The translations under genes were made by a program, and so were the position numbers. DNA of 64,000 nucleotides from Branchiostoma floridae (lineage: Eukaryota > Chordata > Leptocardii > Amphioxiformes > Branchiostomatidae), in assembly GCF_000003815.2 (NCBI RefSeq), contig NC_049988.1:13572119-13636118 (forward strand), given 5' to 3'. Under the pieces are notes generated by a model that was not told the DNA's origin, made no database searches, and worked only from the letters and a program-made list of their open reading frames with translations. Positions 19,226 through 30,800 of the stretch are shown piece after piece. Each line of letters starts with the position of its first letter. Within the stretch, counting starts at the first letter, position 1.

Positions 19226-20381
19226 AAATGATACGACCCGTAAACGTTGGTACGAGCGTCCCTTTGTCAAAGCCATCAGCCATCACCCTGGTTAAACTGT
19301 AATTACATTTTGCCACCAGAACCACCACATCCCCGTAACAATATGAACAGCATTCCTTTAGATAGGTCATTTAATACATGGTTGGAATATTTGTAGCATC
19401 TACTGTTGCTATGACATTAATAACCATTGTTTGCTCTAGCCGCACCCCATGACAAGTGTGGTCTGTTTTGCAGGCATGAGCTTCTGGGTGGTTAAACCCA
19501 TCCCAGCTGCTGTGGTGAACCAGTAACTTTTTTCAGCCCTAGTGTAAACAGTTGCATTAAAGTGGATCCATTTTTAGCTGGCTTTTATAACAGGAGGATT
19601 TGACGTAATAAAGAATATTGTAAACTCAGCCAGTTCAGGGTTTTACGTTCTGAAAAAAGTTCATGGATACGTTTGACACATTCGATCTGGATTTTAGAAT
19701 TTATCAACTTGTTTTATTAAAGATATGTGTGTCGGTCTGTTTCTTGAAATGTGTATTGTTTACCAGAAGAAAAGCTTTTCTTCCTACGACGGAACGGGAT
19801 CTATGTCAAATGGTACACTTCACCATGCAATTTGTGCAGTAAAAGATTGTTCGTGTTCCACTCAAGAATCAAATATTCTAAAGAACTTGATGTTATTTGT
19901 CACTAGAACGCCTTTAATGATGCCAAGCCAGTGACTGAAATCCTGACTGTAAAAAATACGACAATTCAGCCATTTTGTGCTGCAAAGTTTTTAATGTCAA
20001 TAAACCATTTCCCTCTTCTCTCTCATACATGTACTTGTTATGAAGATGACGCCGAATCCATGACCAAAAACAAATCCAAAGACCATCACCTAATTGTTAA
20101 ATTCCTCCTTTGTGTCAAACTTGTAAGTATAAATGATCTACAAAACGTCACTCAAGCTAATACAGTGACAGATTTTCCACAATACATTTTTAACAATTTG
20201 GAAACTATTCACGGAGACATACGGTAATCATTTCATTTTATTGTTCATTTCATGTCATGTTCATCTATCCAGGGACAAACAAATCGCCACTAATGTAATA
20301 AGGACAGAAGTAAATAGCTGCACGAGAAGACGATTTATATGATACAGCATTTTTGCAACATGAAAGAGGGGCGATCCGGAC

Positions 20382-20481
20382 NNNNNNNNNNNNNNNNNNN
20401 NNNNNNNNNNNNNNNNNNNNNNNNNNNNNNNNNNNNNNNNNNNNNNNNNNNNNNNNNNNNNNNNNNNNNNNNNNNNNNNNN
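20382..20481. other. Assembly gap of 100 N, followed by a C/A microsatellite
   Basis: Exactly 100 N. The bases after it (20482-20520) are CCCCCC followed by CACACAC and CCCACC repeats, so the gap probably comes from a hard-to-assemble simple repeat. Confidence 0.95.
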
Positions 20482-20959
20482 CCCCCCACACACACCCACC
20501 CACCCACACACAAACACACATAGTAAGACAGTCCACCGGGACAAATTTTTTGCTTATGAGCTAGGCCAAGGCTACATCCCTGACGGGCACCGGTGCAATT
20601 GGGACTTTAGCCTTAGCCGTCCTTCTCTCAACGCCCTCCTGCAACTGGGTAGCACTGGATTCTGCGTGTGGGGCTGCCTCATCGCGTTGTAACCATGACC
20701 CTACATATACGCGCACATTGCAATGGGAACAATTTGCTACGCGTACGTATGCGAGAATCCATTTAGCTTGAAAGATGAAAATGCCCCATTGTTGGTCACT
20801 GAAAAGAAAGACTATTGAGAATAAATTGATCAGTTTAAGGCTTACGCTACACTTTCGGCAGCTTTCGGGAACAAAATGTATGATATAAAAGATAAAAAAC
20901 TTCACAAGTCGTAAAGCGAATAATCGTGGGCATAATTTGTGCATATTTCTACCTACACA

Positions 20960-21009
20960 TTTTTTCGGCAGGGCCCCGGTTTAACGTATAGAAATGTGAC
21001 GTCAGCCTA
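20960..21009. mobile_element. MITE family A, right-end fragment
   Basis: GGCAGGGCCCCGGTTTAA then GAAATGTGACGTCAGCCT matches the right end of family A. I could not place a convincing left end nearby. Confidence 0.55.
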
Positions 21010-21294
21010 ACGAAATGCAATAAGAAGATCAAACAGAATCAACATCATTCCGGTCTGAATGGGACATTTCCCGAGCAGCGTTCGCCATTCCTGCTACTCA
21101 TGTTGGGTCAGTCTTGGTGACGTCATGACCAGTTGAGCTGGTCTCAATCATAATGTTACTGACTGAGGGAGAAGAGATTCTGCTCCTATTCATCCTTGGA
21201 GTGACCTTCGTCTCAAACTTATAGTGGCCTTTGCGTCTTCTTACGTGGTGATCATTGAGTAAAAAAATGATTGAAATTACATTTAGATGCACTA

Positions 21295-21497
21295 AGGCCT
21301 AGGTCACATTTCCAAGCCGGGGCCCGGCCGGGCAGCTTTAGGGAGCGAAAAGAATGGTATAAAAGACACCAAAACACACAACATTTCGAAATGAGATTCA
21401 TGGGAATGATTTGAGTATATTTTTAGGTATAAATTTTAATTTTTCGTTCCTTTAAACATCCCGGCAGGGCCCCGGTTTGGAAATGTGACCTAAGTCT
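21295..21497. mobile_element. MITE family A copy
   Basis: Left end AGGCCTAGGTCACATTTCC and GCCGGGGCCCGGCCGGGC. Right end CCCGGCAGGGCCCCGG and TTTGGAAATGTGACC. About 203 bp. Confidence 0.82.
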
Positions 21498-21522
21498 AAA
21501 TGATATAAGCCAATGATTTTGT

Positions 21523-21730
21523 TAGGCTTAGGTCTAAATTCCGAAACGGGACCCAGCCGGGATGTTTGCGGAAACGAAAAATAAAAGTGTTTACCAAGGA
21601 ATATAGGCAAATCTTGCTCCTGACTATTTTCTTTCCGTTCTGTGTGTTTTGTTGCCTTTCTTATCATATTTTTCGTTTCCAAAAGTTACCCTGCCGGGCC
21701 CCGGGTTTGGAATTGGGTTCTAAGCCTTAG
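21523..21730. mobile_element. MITE family A copy
   Basis: Left end TAGGCTTAGGTCTAAATTCC and GGGACCCAGCCGGGATG. Right end CTGCCGGGCCCCGGG and TTTGGAATTGGGTTC, then TAAGCCT. It lies 25 nt after the previous copy in the same sequence style. Confidence 0.78.
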
Positions 21731-23865
21731 CGGGTCGGTACAGTGAGGGTCATACTGTCGCGAACCTGAGCATCTGCGGGGCCATCTATGAGGAGGTCTG
21801 ACAAACAATTGTCGGCAAATACAACATCATGTGGCCAATGGGCTCCATGCCCTGATCACGTGCTCTTCACGTTGTATAGCCGTGACTGATAAGTCAAAGA
21901 TAAGGTCAGTCAAGGAAACAAGTTTCTCACAAATGCTTTCATCATTTTTGAGACACAGGAATAAAGTGACTGCATACGACTACATGCGAGTGATACAACA
22001 TCGCCATCGCATGATTGAAAACAATACGATACATACGTTGAAAAATTAGCTTTGACAATTAATATCTGTGATATTATTGGCTTCACTAATCAACATTAAT
22101 AATTGCTAAGTTACATCTTTAAGTTTATGTATTTTGTATCAAATTTCTAAATCATACATTGTCATTTTAGTTCCTTTGCGTAGTGTCATAGTCTGCATAG
22201 ACTGGCCGACAGTAGTATTAGTAGTAGTAATCAACTTTGTGTATTGAATAGTTGGGTGTTGTATGTCTTATTGTCTGATTGAAATGTTATCAAACGTTAC
22301 AAACTGGGTGAAGGTCGTGAGGATTACAAAAATGACAATTTGAGTTTGTTGCCACCAATTCTGAAACAGCACAGTTCTCTTTCATATTCCGCTGTATGTT
22401 TATTGTCTGTATAAGAAAAATATCATCCATCAAACACATGACCAATTTGGTGACCGTAATAAAGATTACAAAATCTTAATTACAAAGTATCTTATATCTT
22501 GGAACGACGGACAAATGTTCCTTCTGCACGTAGAACGACTGAAACGCTGATAACTCTGACAATACCAAAACCAACCCGGCGGCCCCGTTGCAGCCACAGA
22601 TGCTGCACATACTCATCAATTTTACTCAGCTCTTAAAAAGGAAGTTTTCACTGTTTGTGACATTATAAACAAAAACAACGTTACACAACCCTGCTTAGCA
22701 GTGTTACTCAATACAAACAAGTGGCCATGTATTATACAACTGTTGGATTGCATAGGTATTGCAACATGTCTCTAACGCCAGTACCAGTGACTAGACAAAA
22801 TGTAATTCGAAATATACAACATCATTGACAGTTGAAAACTAATAAAAATACATTTGAAGGTGTCTTCATTGACTGCGTGAATACATTTTATAGCATGTAA
22901 ACACCACAAATATAAATAACAGTTTTACCAGCCTTCCTAACAACGAAAAGCAAGCTCATAAAGGTACAAAGACACCTCTCTTTGCCGATAGCACTAGAAA
23001 ACATCACTGTAAACGTTAACCATGGACAATAAAACATGAGCACACGCTACCCGCAAGTCTGCAAGAGTGGTCTTGTGTAAATTGAGAAAGTAGATGATGA
23101 ACGAAATATTTCAAAGGCACTGTATACTCTATGCAAATTGGTTAAGGACTGAGGAAGATAAATGTCGGCCTTAATATCAAAATGAACAGGACAAAAGGGA
23201 CACTACATGTCTGTATTATTTAGAGACACGTATATCATACATGACCGCTTACAAGAGTCAAAATATTCATCTTTATCCTAAAGACACGTGCGCAGAAAAA
23301 AGAAAAAATATAATCAAACAAAAAGACACACATTAATCAAGAATTTCAGGTCACTGTTTGCGTGACTGTCGCAATGTTTACTAAGGTATTACCATGCATG
23401 GCATGACATTTTGGCCTCGTCATTGTTTCTAGAATGCTGCCGTTGTCTCAAATTGCGTTTTAAATGCATAAGGCAAACACATTACGTACTTTTATGATTG
23501 ATAGATTTCCATCTTCTGCATACACACGAGAGATCATTGCCAGGAGCTCACCGGACCCCTAGCACAAACACTTCGAAAGAAGCAGTTCGGTACACACGAC
23601 TGGAGGTATGTGACCAAACATCCTGTTCAAGAGGAGGTCAACAACCTCGACCAACAGCATTTTTCTTGGCGCCGCAAAACTTTACAGTGCAAACACAGAA
23701 TCACTATTACAAGGAGGACTTTTTGGTCAAAATTGATAATATTGCGCTGACAAAAAATAGATAATGTGTTACGTTGTTCTTTTCTTAATATGGACTTAAA
23801 GTATACGTTTACCTGAAAAGTAAGCATGTAGAAACAATTGTGCATTTGTGGAAATGATGGAGATT

Positions 23866-24165
23866 TGGTCTTGTGGTTAGTGTTGTTGACTTATAAAGGG
23901 TCTGGGTAAGAATCTCTGTCAGGTCCTAGAGATGTACCCCTGGGAAAGTCTCGGGTAAAAATGAGTACTCAATTTCGTTTATGGTCATGCTGTCTGATAG
24001 GACGTAAACCATGCCTCGGACAAGGTAACGAACCCACCACACTTTTAGAAAAGAGCGAGGACTCTTTGCGGTGCAAGTGGACCTAACCTTGCAGTGTGGT
24101 TTCCGGGTTGACATCTTCAAAAGCTGATGGTCACCTGTCATGTCACTCCTTCTATAAATATGGTG
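23866..24165. repeat. SINE-like dispersed repeat copy
   Basis: A tRNA-like head (TGTGGTTAGTGTTGTTGAC) is followed by GAACCCACCACAC and GTTGACATCTTCAAAAGC blocks shared with 13270-13560. Confidence 0.55.
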
Positions 24166-27100
24166 AATTTCAATAAATAAATGTATTTTCGGTCTGACTC
24201 TTTCCAGAAGCAGAACTGTTCCAAATATCAGTGCTGCTCATCTCGGTCGTACATGTACTGCTGGTACTGATGACAACAAAGTCGATATTCCCCTGTAAAA
24301 TTGGTTGTTTTCCAGCGTAATAGCTCTAGTCGATGACAGACTTAACCACCCCGGTTTTATTTACGTCCGGAATAGCAGCACCTGTCAATAAATCTCCGTT
24401 TCTTCCTCCCTTTCTCTATCCTCTGTTTCTCGTGTATAACATTGAGGTATTTTTAATCTCCATAAGGATCATAACAGACATGTCAGAACAAAATCAATAA
24501 GGCGCTATCATATATTGATATACCTTTGACAGACATTTACAGGTAAAAGTTGAATCGTACCAAGTAGAATGGTAAAAAATGCCCATTCTGTGAAATAAAT
24601 TTTTCTTCATTCTTTGCTAAGTATAAAAAGAAAAGCACTGTCAGCAGTCAGAATATGCCGTTTGTTGCATAAATCATCTGTTACGAAAAAGGATACATGA
24701 AGATGATATAACCTCATTACATAACGCTGAATTCCATCTTCAACAGGCAGATGACACGTGGGTGTGCCGTAGACACATTGCAATGTTTCTACAGCACCTG
24801 CCGGACATACCTGCATCAAATAAACATAACTGGGCCGCAGGGGGTACTCATTGGGCACATATGTGGTTCGCGCACAACTTTTTAAATTGTGCGTGAACCA
24901 CACATGCCCAACCCCCAACCCCAAAGAGATAAAGTGATAACGATTAAAGATCCGGGTGGCACGGTGACCTTGTGGGTCAGGATTGATGACTTTCCGGTGT
25001 GAGTACAGCAAATAAATCTGTCCGGATCTGCAGCTTGTACTGTTCAGTACAAACTTGGTGTGTAACGCCATGAGACTGGCGTTACAATTATGCAATTAGA
25101 TACAAATAAGTCCGAGGGACCAGTTCTTGTGCAGTATACTTCGTACTTGAAGACATATACGCTATAAGAAAAGCAATTGAATCTTATGAAGATGATGTAA
25201 TCATGCGTTGGAAAATACAGTCATGATCTATTCGTCCCTGTCTCTATTCTGTCTATTAGGAAAGCATCTGTCAGGAATGAAGATAGATAACCAACTGCAA
25301 AGCAATATTGTCTGTATGGTATCTAAATTAGATTTACTGTCCAAGCAATTCGTTATCAACGAATCATTGACAACATCTATCATGTAAAGGATGTCGAAAC
25401 ATCAGCAACATTATTTGTGTGTGGTGGCAATGGGCAAACAAATAACCAAACGTGGGGCTAAATTCTGATAAGCAAGTCCGCCCATTTCTCTTTACTTCGT
25501 ATAAAACGAAAAGAAACCATCACAAAGCCTTAGTTGTTGTAGATTCAAATATTAGTAGCTCTATGACAAATACCTATCGGATGATCCACAGATTAGTTGT
25601 GGTGAAAATAAGCACACTGGAGGATTAAAGAAGCTGTTCAGTAGTTTATACTGCACATACCCTGCAATCTAAGAACGAGTTTGATTCTCGTTAACTCACA
25701 GTATACATTGGCAGAGACATTATGTAGACTTCATCAATTGGTAGTACAGTATTATCCACACAAAGGTAACGATATGTGACAAAAGCTTCTTTTCGCCTGA
25801 GATAATCCCACAGTAATTTACTAGGACCCTAATGATATAAAGGGGAGGCACCCGAACACTGGTAGGCACACAAAGGTGGGACAAATGAGCCTGCTTATCA
25901 ACGTATGCTGTCATTTGTCAGGTCGCCTCTGATGATATTCTCGTTAGGCCCTCATTTGTTCTGTACCACAGAGTACCATTCATTAATCTGTACGACTATC
26001 TATATTGAATTATCACAACATCAAAACACCCAAAGCATCCTCATACTAGTAAAACGGCATCACGCATCAAGAAGAAAACCATTGGGTACTAAATGTTGAA
26101 AGAAACACCTGCAAGCTTTCGTTGGCATTCAGTTGGCATAATGTCTCGGTAAACAAGGAAAATGAACTTGGAACTTAAACATGCTTAACGCATTGTATGA
26201 TGCAACATGCTTGAAAGGTTATTAGCTTTAACTGCTAACAACTCTTTGTTAATTTTAGAACGGAGTATTGGTATTAGATCCGGAACACTCAGACAAACAA
26301 AAGAGTAAAAAAATGAACATCATCCAAAAATCACTTCCAACAAAGTGAATTGTTTACAGATGTATTAAGGTATCCCCCAGATATCGATTAGTTTGGCGCA
26401 TGTCAGCGGTATTTCTAATGCTCGTTGTTATAGAATATCACTTAATCAGCGCGGTGTTCAAGGATGTTGACGCCCCCTGTGGTCTAGAAGTTTCCACGGC
26501 ATTACATCAGGACTTTTGGGTCCCTGTAGTGTGGTTATCTAAGAGAAGTTGCGATCGAACATCGTAAGATCGCAAACTGAGGGCATTCTAGAGATACCCA
26601 TGCATGTGTCTTGCAAAATTTAGCCGTCTTTCTACGGAAACAAATTTTACCTGTGGTTGGTTCGTTCACAGCCCACTTGAAAAGTCTACAAAAGCGCACT
26701 GCGACCTGCGACGAACGTGGGCACACAGTGGCTAAAATGTTAGGCCAATTATGTGATGGAGGTATGAACCGTGTAATACTCGAAATTTTTGCATTTCATG
26801 TCACAGATGTCCATTCAACATTTATAACAAAGGAACGAGAAAATGGACCATTACCTTTCCAAAGTTTAACAAGAATCCAATTCCTAATTCGGCTTCTGGG
26901 CATCACGTATCTTTAAGACATATCGTCTTGTAGGATCGGTATCTTAAGAGACTTTTGAAAATACTTCAAAGATGTAATAGATAGTTGCGTGAACTAAGTC
27001 CATAGAAAATAAAGATATGCATGGTTCTTGTTTAGAAAAAGTTTGTAATGAAGAAATGGCGTTCGTATACTGAGATGACAATTGCTATGTCACTAGAGAT

Positions 27101-27549
27101 ACAAAGGACGGAGTCTGGCATTAGTTTATGTGTTATTCGCTCGCTAATTATGCCTTGCAAATACTACATACCTAAAAGTCATAGCTTCATCATCTACACC
27201 TACCAACAAAGGCAGGTAGGAATGGTGGGCGAGTCTACATGTTTCTTCGCTGCATAGGAACCGACCAAAACACACTCATGTTCCAGATTATTGTCTTTAG
27301 ATAGATGACGATTCCCGATTTTTCTCTTGTCTAACTTGTGGACCAAAATAATATCTTCAACAAAAGAATAAAACTGTTAGGATTTTAACAGTTTAAGGTG
27401 AAGGCAATCAAATTGTGTAAGTTGTATTACATAGCAGGTTTCGTAAGTCATGTTCCTGCGGTTTATGAAACATCCTTCTGCGTCATGCTTACATGCGATG
27501 ACAGCGTCGCTATGTGTTGCTCAAACTTTTGCCCGGACTTTGCGCTCGC

Positions 27550-27584
27550 ATTGGCTGCGGACGGACAGGCTAGGCTGTGATTGG
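27550..27584 (+). promoter_or_regulatory. Two inverted CCAAT boxes upstream of the mucin TATA box
   Basis: ATTGG occurs at 27550-27554 and 27580-27584, about 55 and 85 nt before the TATA box. This is the usual distance for NF-Y type sites. Function inferred from position only. Confidence 0.45.
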
Positions 27585-27635
27585 TGTGAGCAATCTGTGT
27601 ACCTGGTCACTGATAAATGACGGCCTTTGTTCGGG

Positions 27636-27643
27636 TATAAAAG
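27636..27643 (+). promoter_or_regulatory. TATA box of the mucin gene
   Basis: TATAAAAG preceded by GGG. It lies about 186 nt before the ATG at 27822, leaving room for a start site near 27666 and a 5' UTR of about 155 nt. No ATG occurs in 27670-27821 before the chosen start. Confidence 0.7.
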
Positions 27644-27821
27644 GGCGATGAGAGGTGAGAACGGCGACCGGAGGACTGAAACAGCTTTGATTACAGATCG
27701 TAAAAGGATCTGTAGCTAAATAGCTGCAGACAGTACCATCCTCATCAGATCCTCGCGAAAGATCAAGAAAAGATTCAAGAGGACCTGGACAATACTAAAA
27801 CTACCTGCACAAAGTGCAACA

Positions 27822-27892
27822 ATGGGGCTAACTAAAGCCCAACTATGGACTTGCCTCGCCCTTCTCTGCCTCGGCGGGACCGACGCAGCCGG
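27822..27892 (+). CDS. Mucin exon 1: start codon and signal peptide
   Basis: ATG at 27822-27824 in AACAATGG context. It encodes MGLTKAQLW followed by the hydrophobic run [10 protein letters not shown] and TDAAG, a clear signal peptide with likely cleavage after TDA. The donor is GTAAGG. The TATA box lies 186 nt upstream. Confidence 0.88.
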
Positions 27893-30800
27893 GTAAGGAA
27901 CCCTTTCCGGAGAGTTGTGCTACTGCTTGAGCGGCATGAGACCAAGAGCACCTTCAAAACGTGGTCGCCAAATTCTGCCTTAGCCGGAAAGTTGCACGAT
28001 CGTAGACGGGGAAATGGATCCCAATGTCCCTCTAGAAAAGCCTAGTGGACTGCAGCGCTATTTCAGCACCGTGCTTTGCTTCCGTAGTTGGTAGTTTTGC
28101 CGCTATGTAGAGTCATAGTTCGCCATCGAAAGGTAGGATCGAACTTTTTACATTTCGGGTGCTCCCCGGCTCTGGTCATCTGCAGAGCTTACCGAGCTGA
28201 TTTTCCTTTCCTACCGCTCAGTCGAAAGATTGGACACCGTGTGAAATTCGCTTTTTTTAGATTCTACTTGCTTTCTACAGGAATTCTGAAGTTTGCATAG
28301 CCATGTCTACCCGAGGGGTAAAAAACGATACCTATAGTACATAACGGAAGCAACCGTTGTATGAAACAATGTTCTCGACTTTGCCAATGACTTGAATGCG
28401 GCATTAATAGTAGCTAATCTGAAAAAAAATTCACATCAAAAGTGATAGGGCACGCTAGTAGGAAACGATATATCTTTGCACATCAAAAACATAATGATTC
28501 TGTTTATATTACAGGAGGCAGCAGAGATCGGCGATGATGATTCGTAAGTACCCTTTTCATATCTCTTAGAACGTATTGCATTGCCATACAAAAATTAGCT
28601 GTCCTGATATGTATAACTAGCCCGGTTTCATTTATTTCTTCTTTAAAGCAACCGATTCCCAGAACTGTACTCTTGTTGCTACCTGAAAAATGAAAAAAAA
28701 TGCTGTTGCATGTCGACCGTCCCAATATCTTACTATCCTTTACTAAAAGACAGTAAATTTCCTACATACATATTTCTATAGACGATAGAGAGGCTTGTTT
28801 TATCTAGTATGTAAAGATATCCAAATGGCGCCGACCACGGATGGCCTCTCGACCTTTTCCTGGCTAGGTGTGAGCAAGGTTATCTGTGGTTGAGGGTTAG
28901 GCGGCGAGATTGCCTATTCTTTAAAAGTCGTTTACGCCAGCCGACTATGAATCTTGAAAACTCACAAAGTCCAAGCTACTCCAAACGAAGAGGTCGGGAG
29001 CACGGTCTTAAAGGTCCCGAATGTCTAGCATGGGCTTAACATTCTCAATCCACGGGAACACTTGATAGCGTTTAAATGTCCAATTTTAGATTCTATAGAG
29101 GGCAGCAATCATAGTAACGTCAAGAGAGTCTTCTAAAATGTTTATTCAAGTATAAACCGCAGTGGCCTTCTGTTCGACGTCCTTTCACAGTTTTCCGGAA
29201 GAGTGACGCACAAGTTATCCTTAAACTCATTTGAAGTGTCAATTAAAGCTTGCATAGCGTTTGAAGGACAAATATGACGAAAACAACATGTCGATCGGTC
29301 AGTAATATTCTATGACATGACTATACCCGCGAGGCAACGGACGACATTTCGGTCAGGCTAATAAAAAGTGTCTTTGCATAACGTCGCGACTGTCTAATGA
29401 GACGGTACCACATAACAGGTCATGAACCAACCCACAACGCTACTCAAATACCAGTGACGTTCTCATTGTGTTAAAATGCACATGCCCGTGCCATTGCACT
29501 CCGTCACAATTGCTTGAAACACTTAATTAGATTTGATTGTAACGCCTCGTTTTCTCCTTTGTATTGTGGAATCGCAAATGTCCTGGAGCAAAATATCATT
29601 TAACAATTACAAATGTAAAATGTTTGTTTCATTGTCATTTGTGAGTATTAATAAGACCTATAAGCTTCATGTGACTTTTCCCCTGTTGTACAGTAAAGAT
29701 ATGACCATGTGGCGATGTATGAACTAACTTAAATCTCTCTCTCTCTCTCTCTCTCTTACAGCTCAAGGACAACTCCGAATCCGTAAGTAATACCATCATC
29801 TTTTATATCTTCTTTGAAGCCAATCCTGTGGCAGCAAATAGTTTGGCAATCATTTATTTGCTCACTAGTAAGCGTGTGACAGTTGTATTGTCCGTGGCGG
29901 GGAAGCTATTGATGTTGGGTTAACATGTAGGGAGTGGTCGCGAGACAGCACATATGGAAATAGAGGTGAATGCAATGTTAAACAAAGCTGGTGACATTAT
30001 TGACGCCTTGGATTAAGTATTATGTTCTGACGCCCACTCGAGCGGCAAGCGAATGCCATCACTAGCTTTCGTAGATATGTATGAGGCAGTTTTACTCTCC
30101 TGACAAGAGAAACTGCAATTTCAGCTATGCCATTTTCCCAGCGAAAAATGCATTAAAAGTTTCAATCAACAGTTTGTGTGCCCTGTAGCAGGGGTATAAT
30201 CTCCTATTACAAGTTGTAGCTTTTTGTCAGGATGTACAGTACCATGCACACTTCGTTAGTTTTTCTAAGGCTGAGATTTCAATTTTGGGGCGGAACGCTA
30301 TCTACAACATTATCTATGATATCCGGTCATTCTTGCGGCAAGGTAACACTTCATTGGCAACGACCATCTGGTCAATTGGTCATCCACTATCGCAAAGTTC
30401 AAGGCCGTTTGACATTTTTAGAACAGATCCGGTCATATACATCATAAACATAACTGTTTGAAGAGTCCATTAAAATTGGTTGATGGACAAGTCCGATCTA
30501 GACATAGATAAAGTTATACAATTAGCCCCGATAAACACACTTGAAGCCCACTTCGGAATAGACTAGTTTAGGGATGTAGAATCCGGCTGTATCAATTAGC
30601 CATGGCATGTTTAGAGTTTAAAAGACTCCCCATGGTAACAAAGCAAACACGCCTCGGCTAGAAACGACCAAGTCAACACTTTTGATGCTGGTAAATGGTG
30701 TTTGCTTGCTCTTTCCCCATGTGGGTCTAGCAGACTGTTTGCCCAGAGTATCGATTTTTCTGGCCAAAACTTTGATAAAATTCCATCGTCATCGTTCCCC

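Larger units (their letters stand above)
12223..27549. other. Intergenic region without supported genes
   Basis: About 15 kb between the two genes. Open frames here are short, lack domain signatures and often cross repeats. I see no tRNA or rRNA gene. Apart from the repeats listed separately, the stretches 12223-13269, 14256-15570, 15898-18779, 21731-23865 and 24166-27549 hold only AT-rich unique-looking sequence. The first may contain the 3' UTR of the LCCL gene. Regulatory elements for the mucin gene may lie near the right end. Confidence 0.7.

Noticed and set aside
20561-20944. 127-residue minus-strand open frame
   Set aside because: Lies between an assembly gap and MITE remnants, has no recognisable motif, and codon use is unremarkable.
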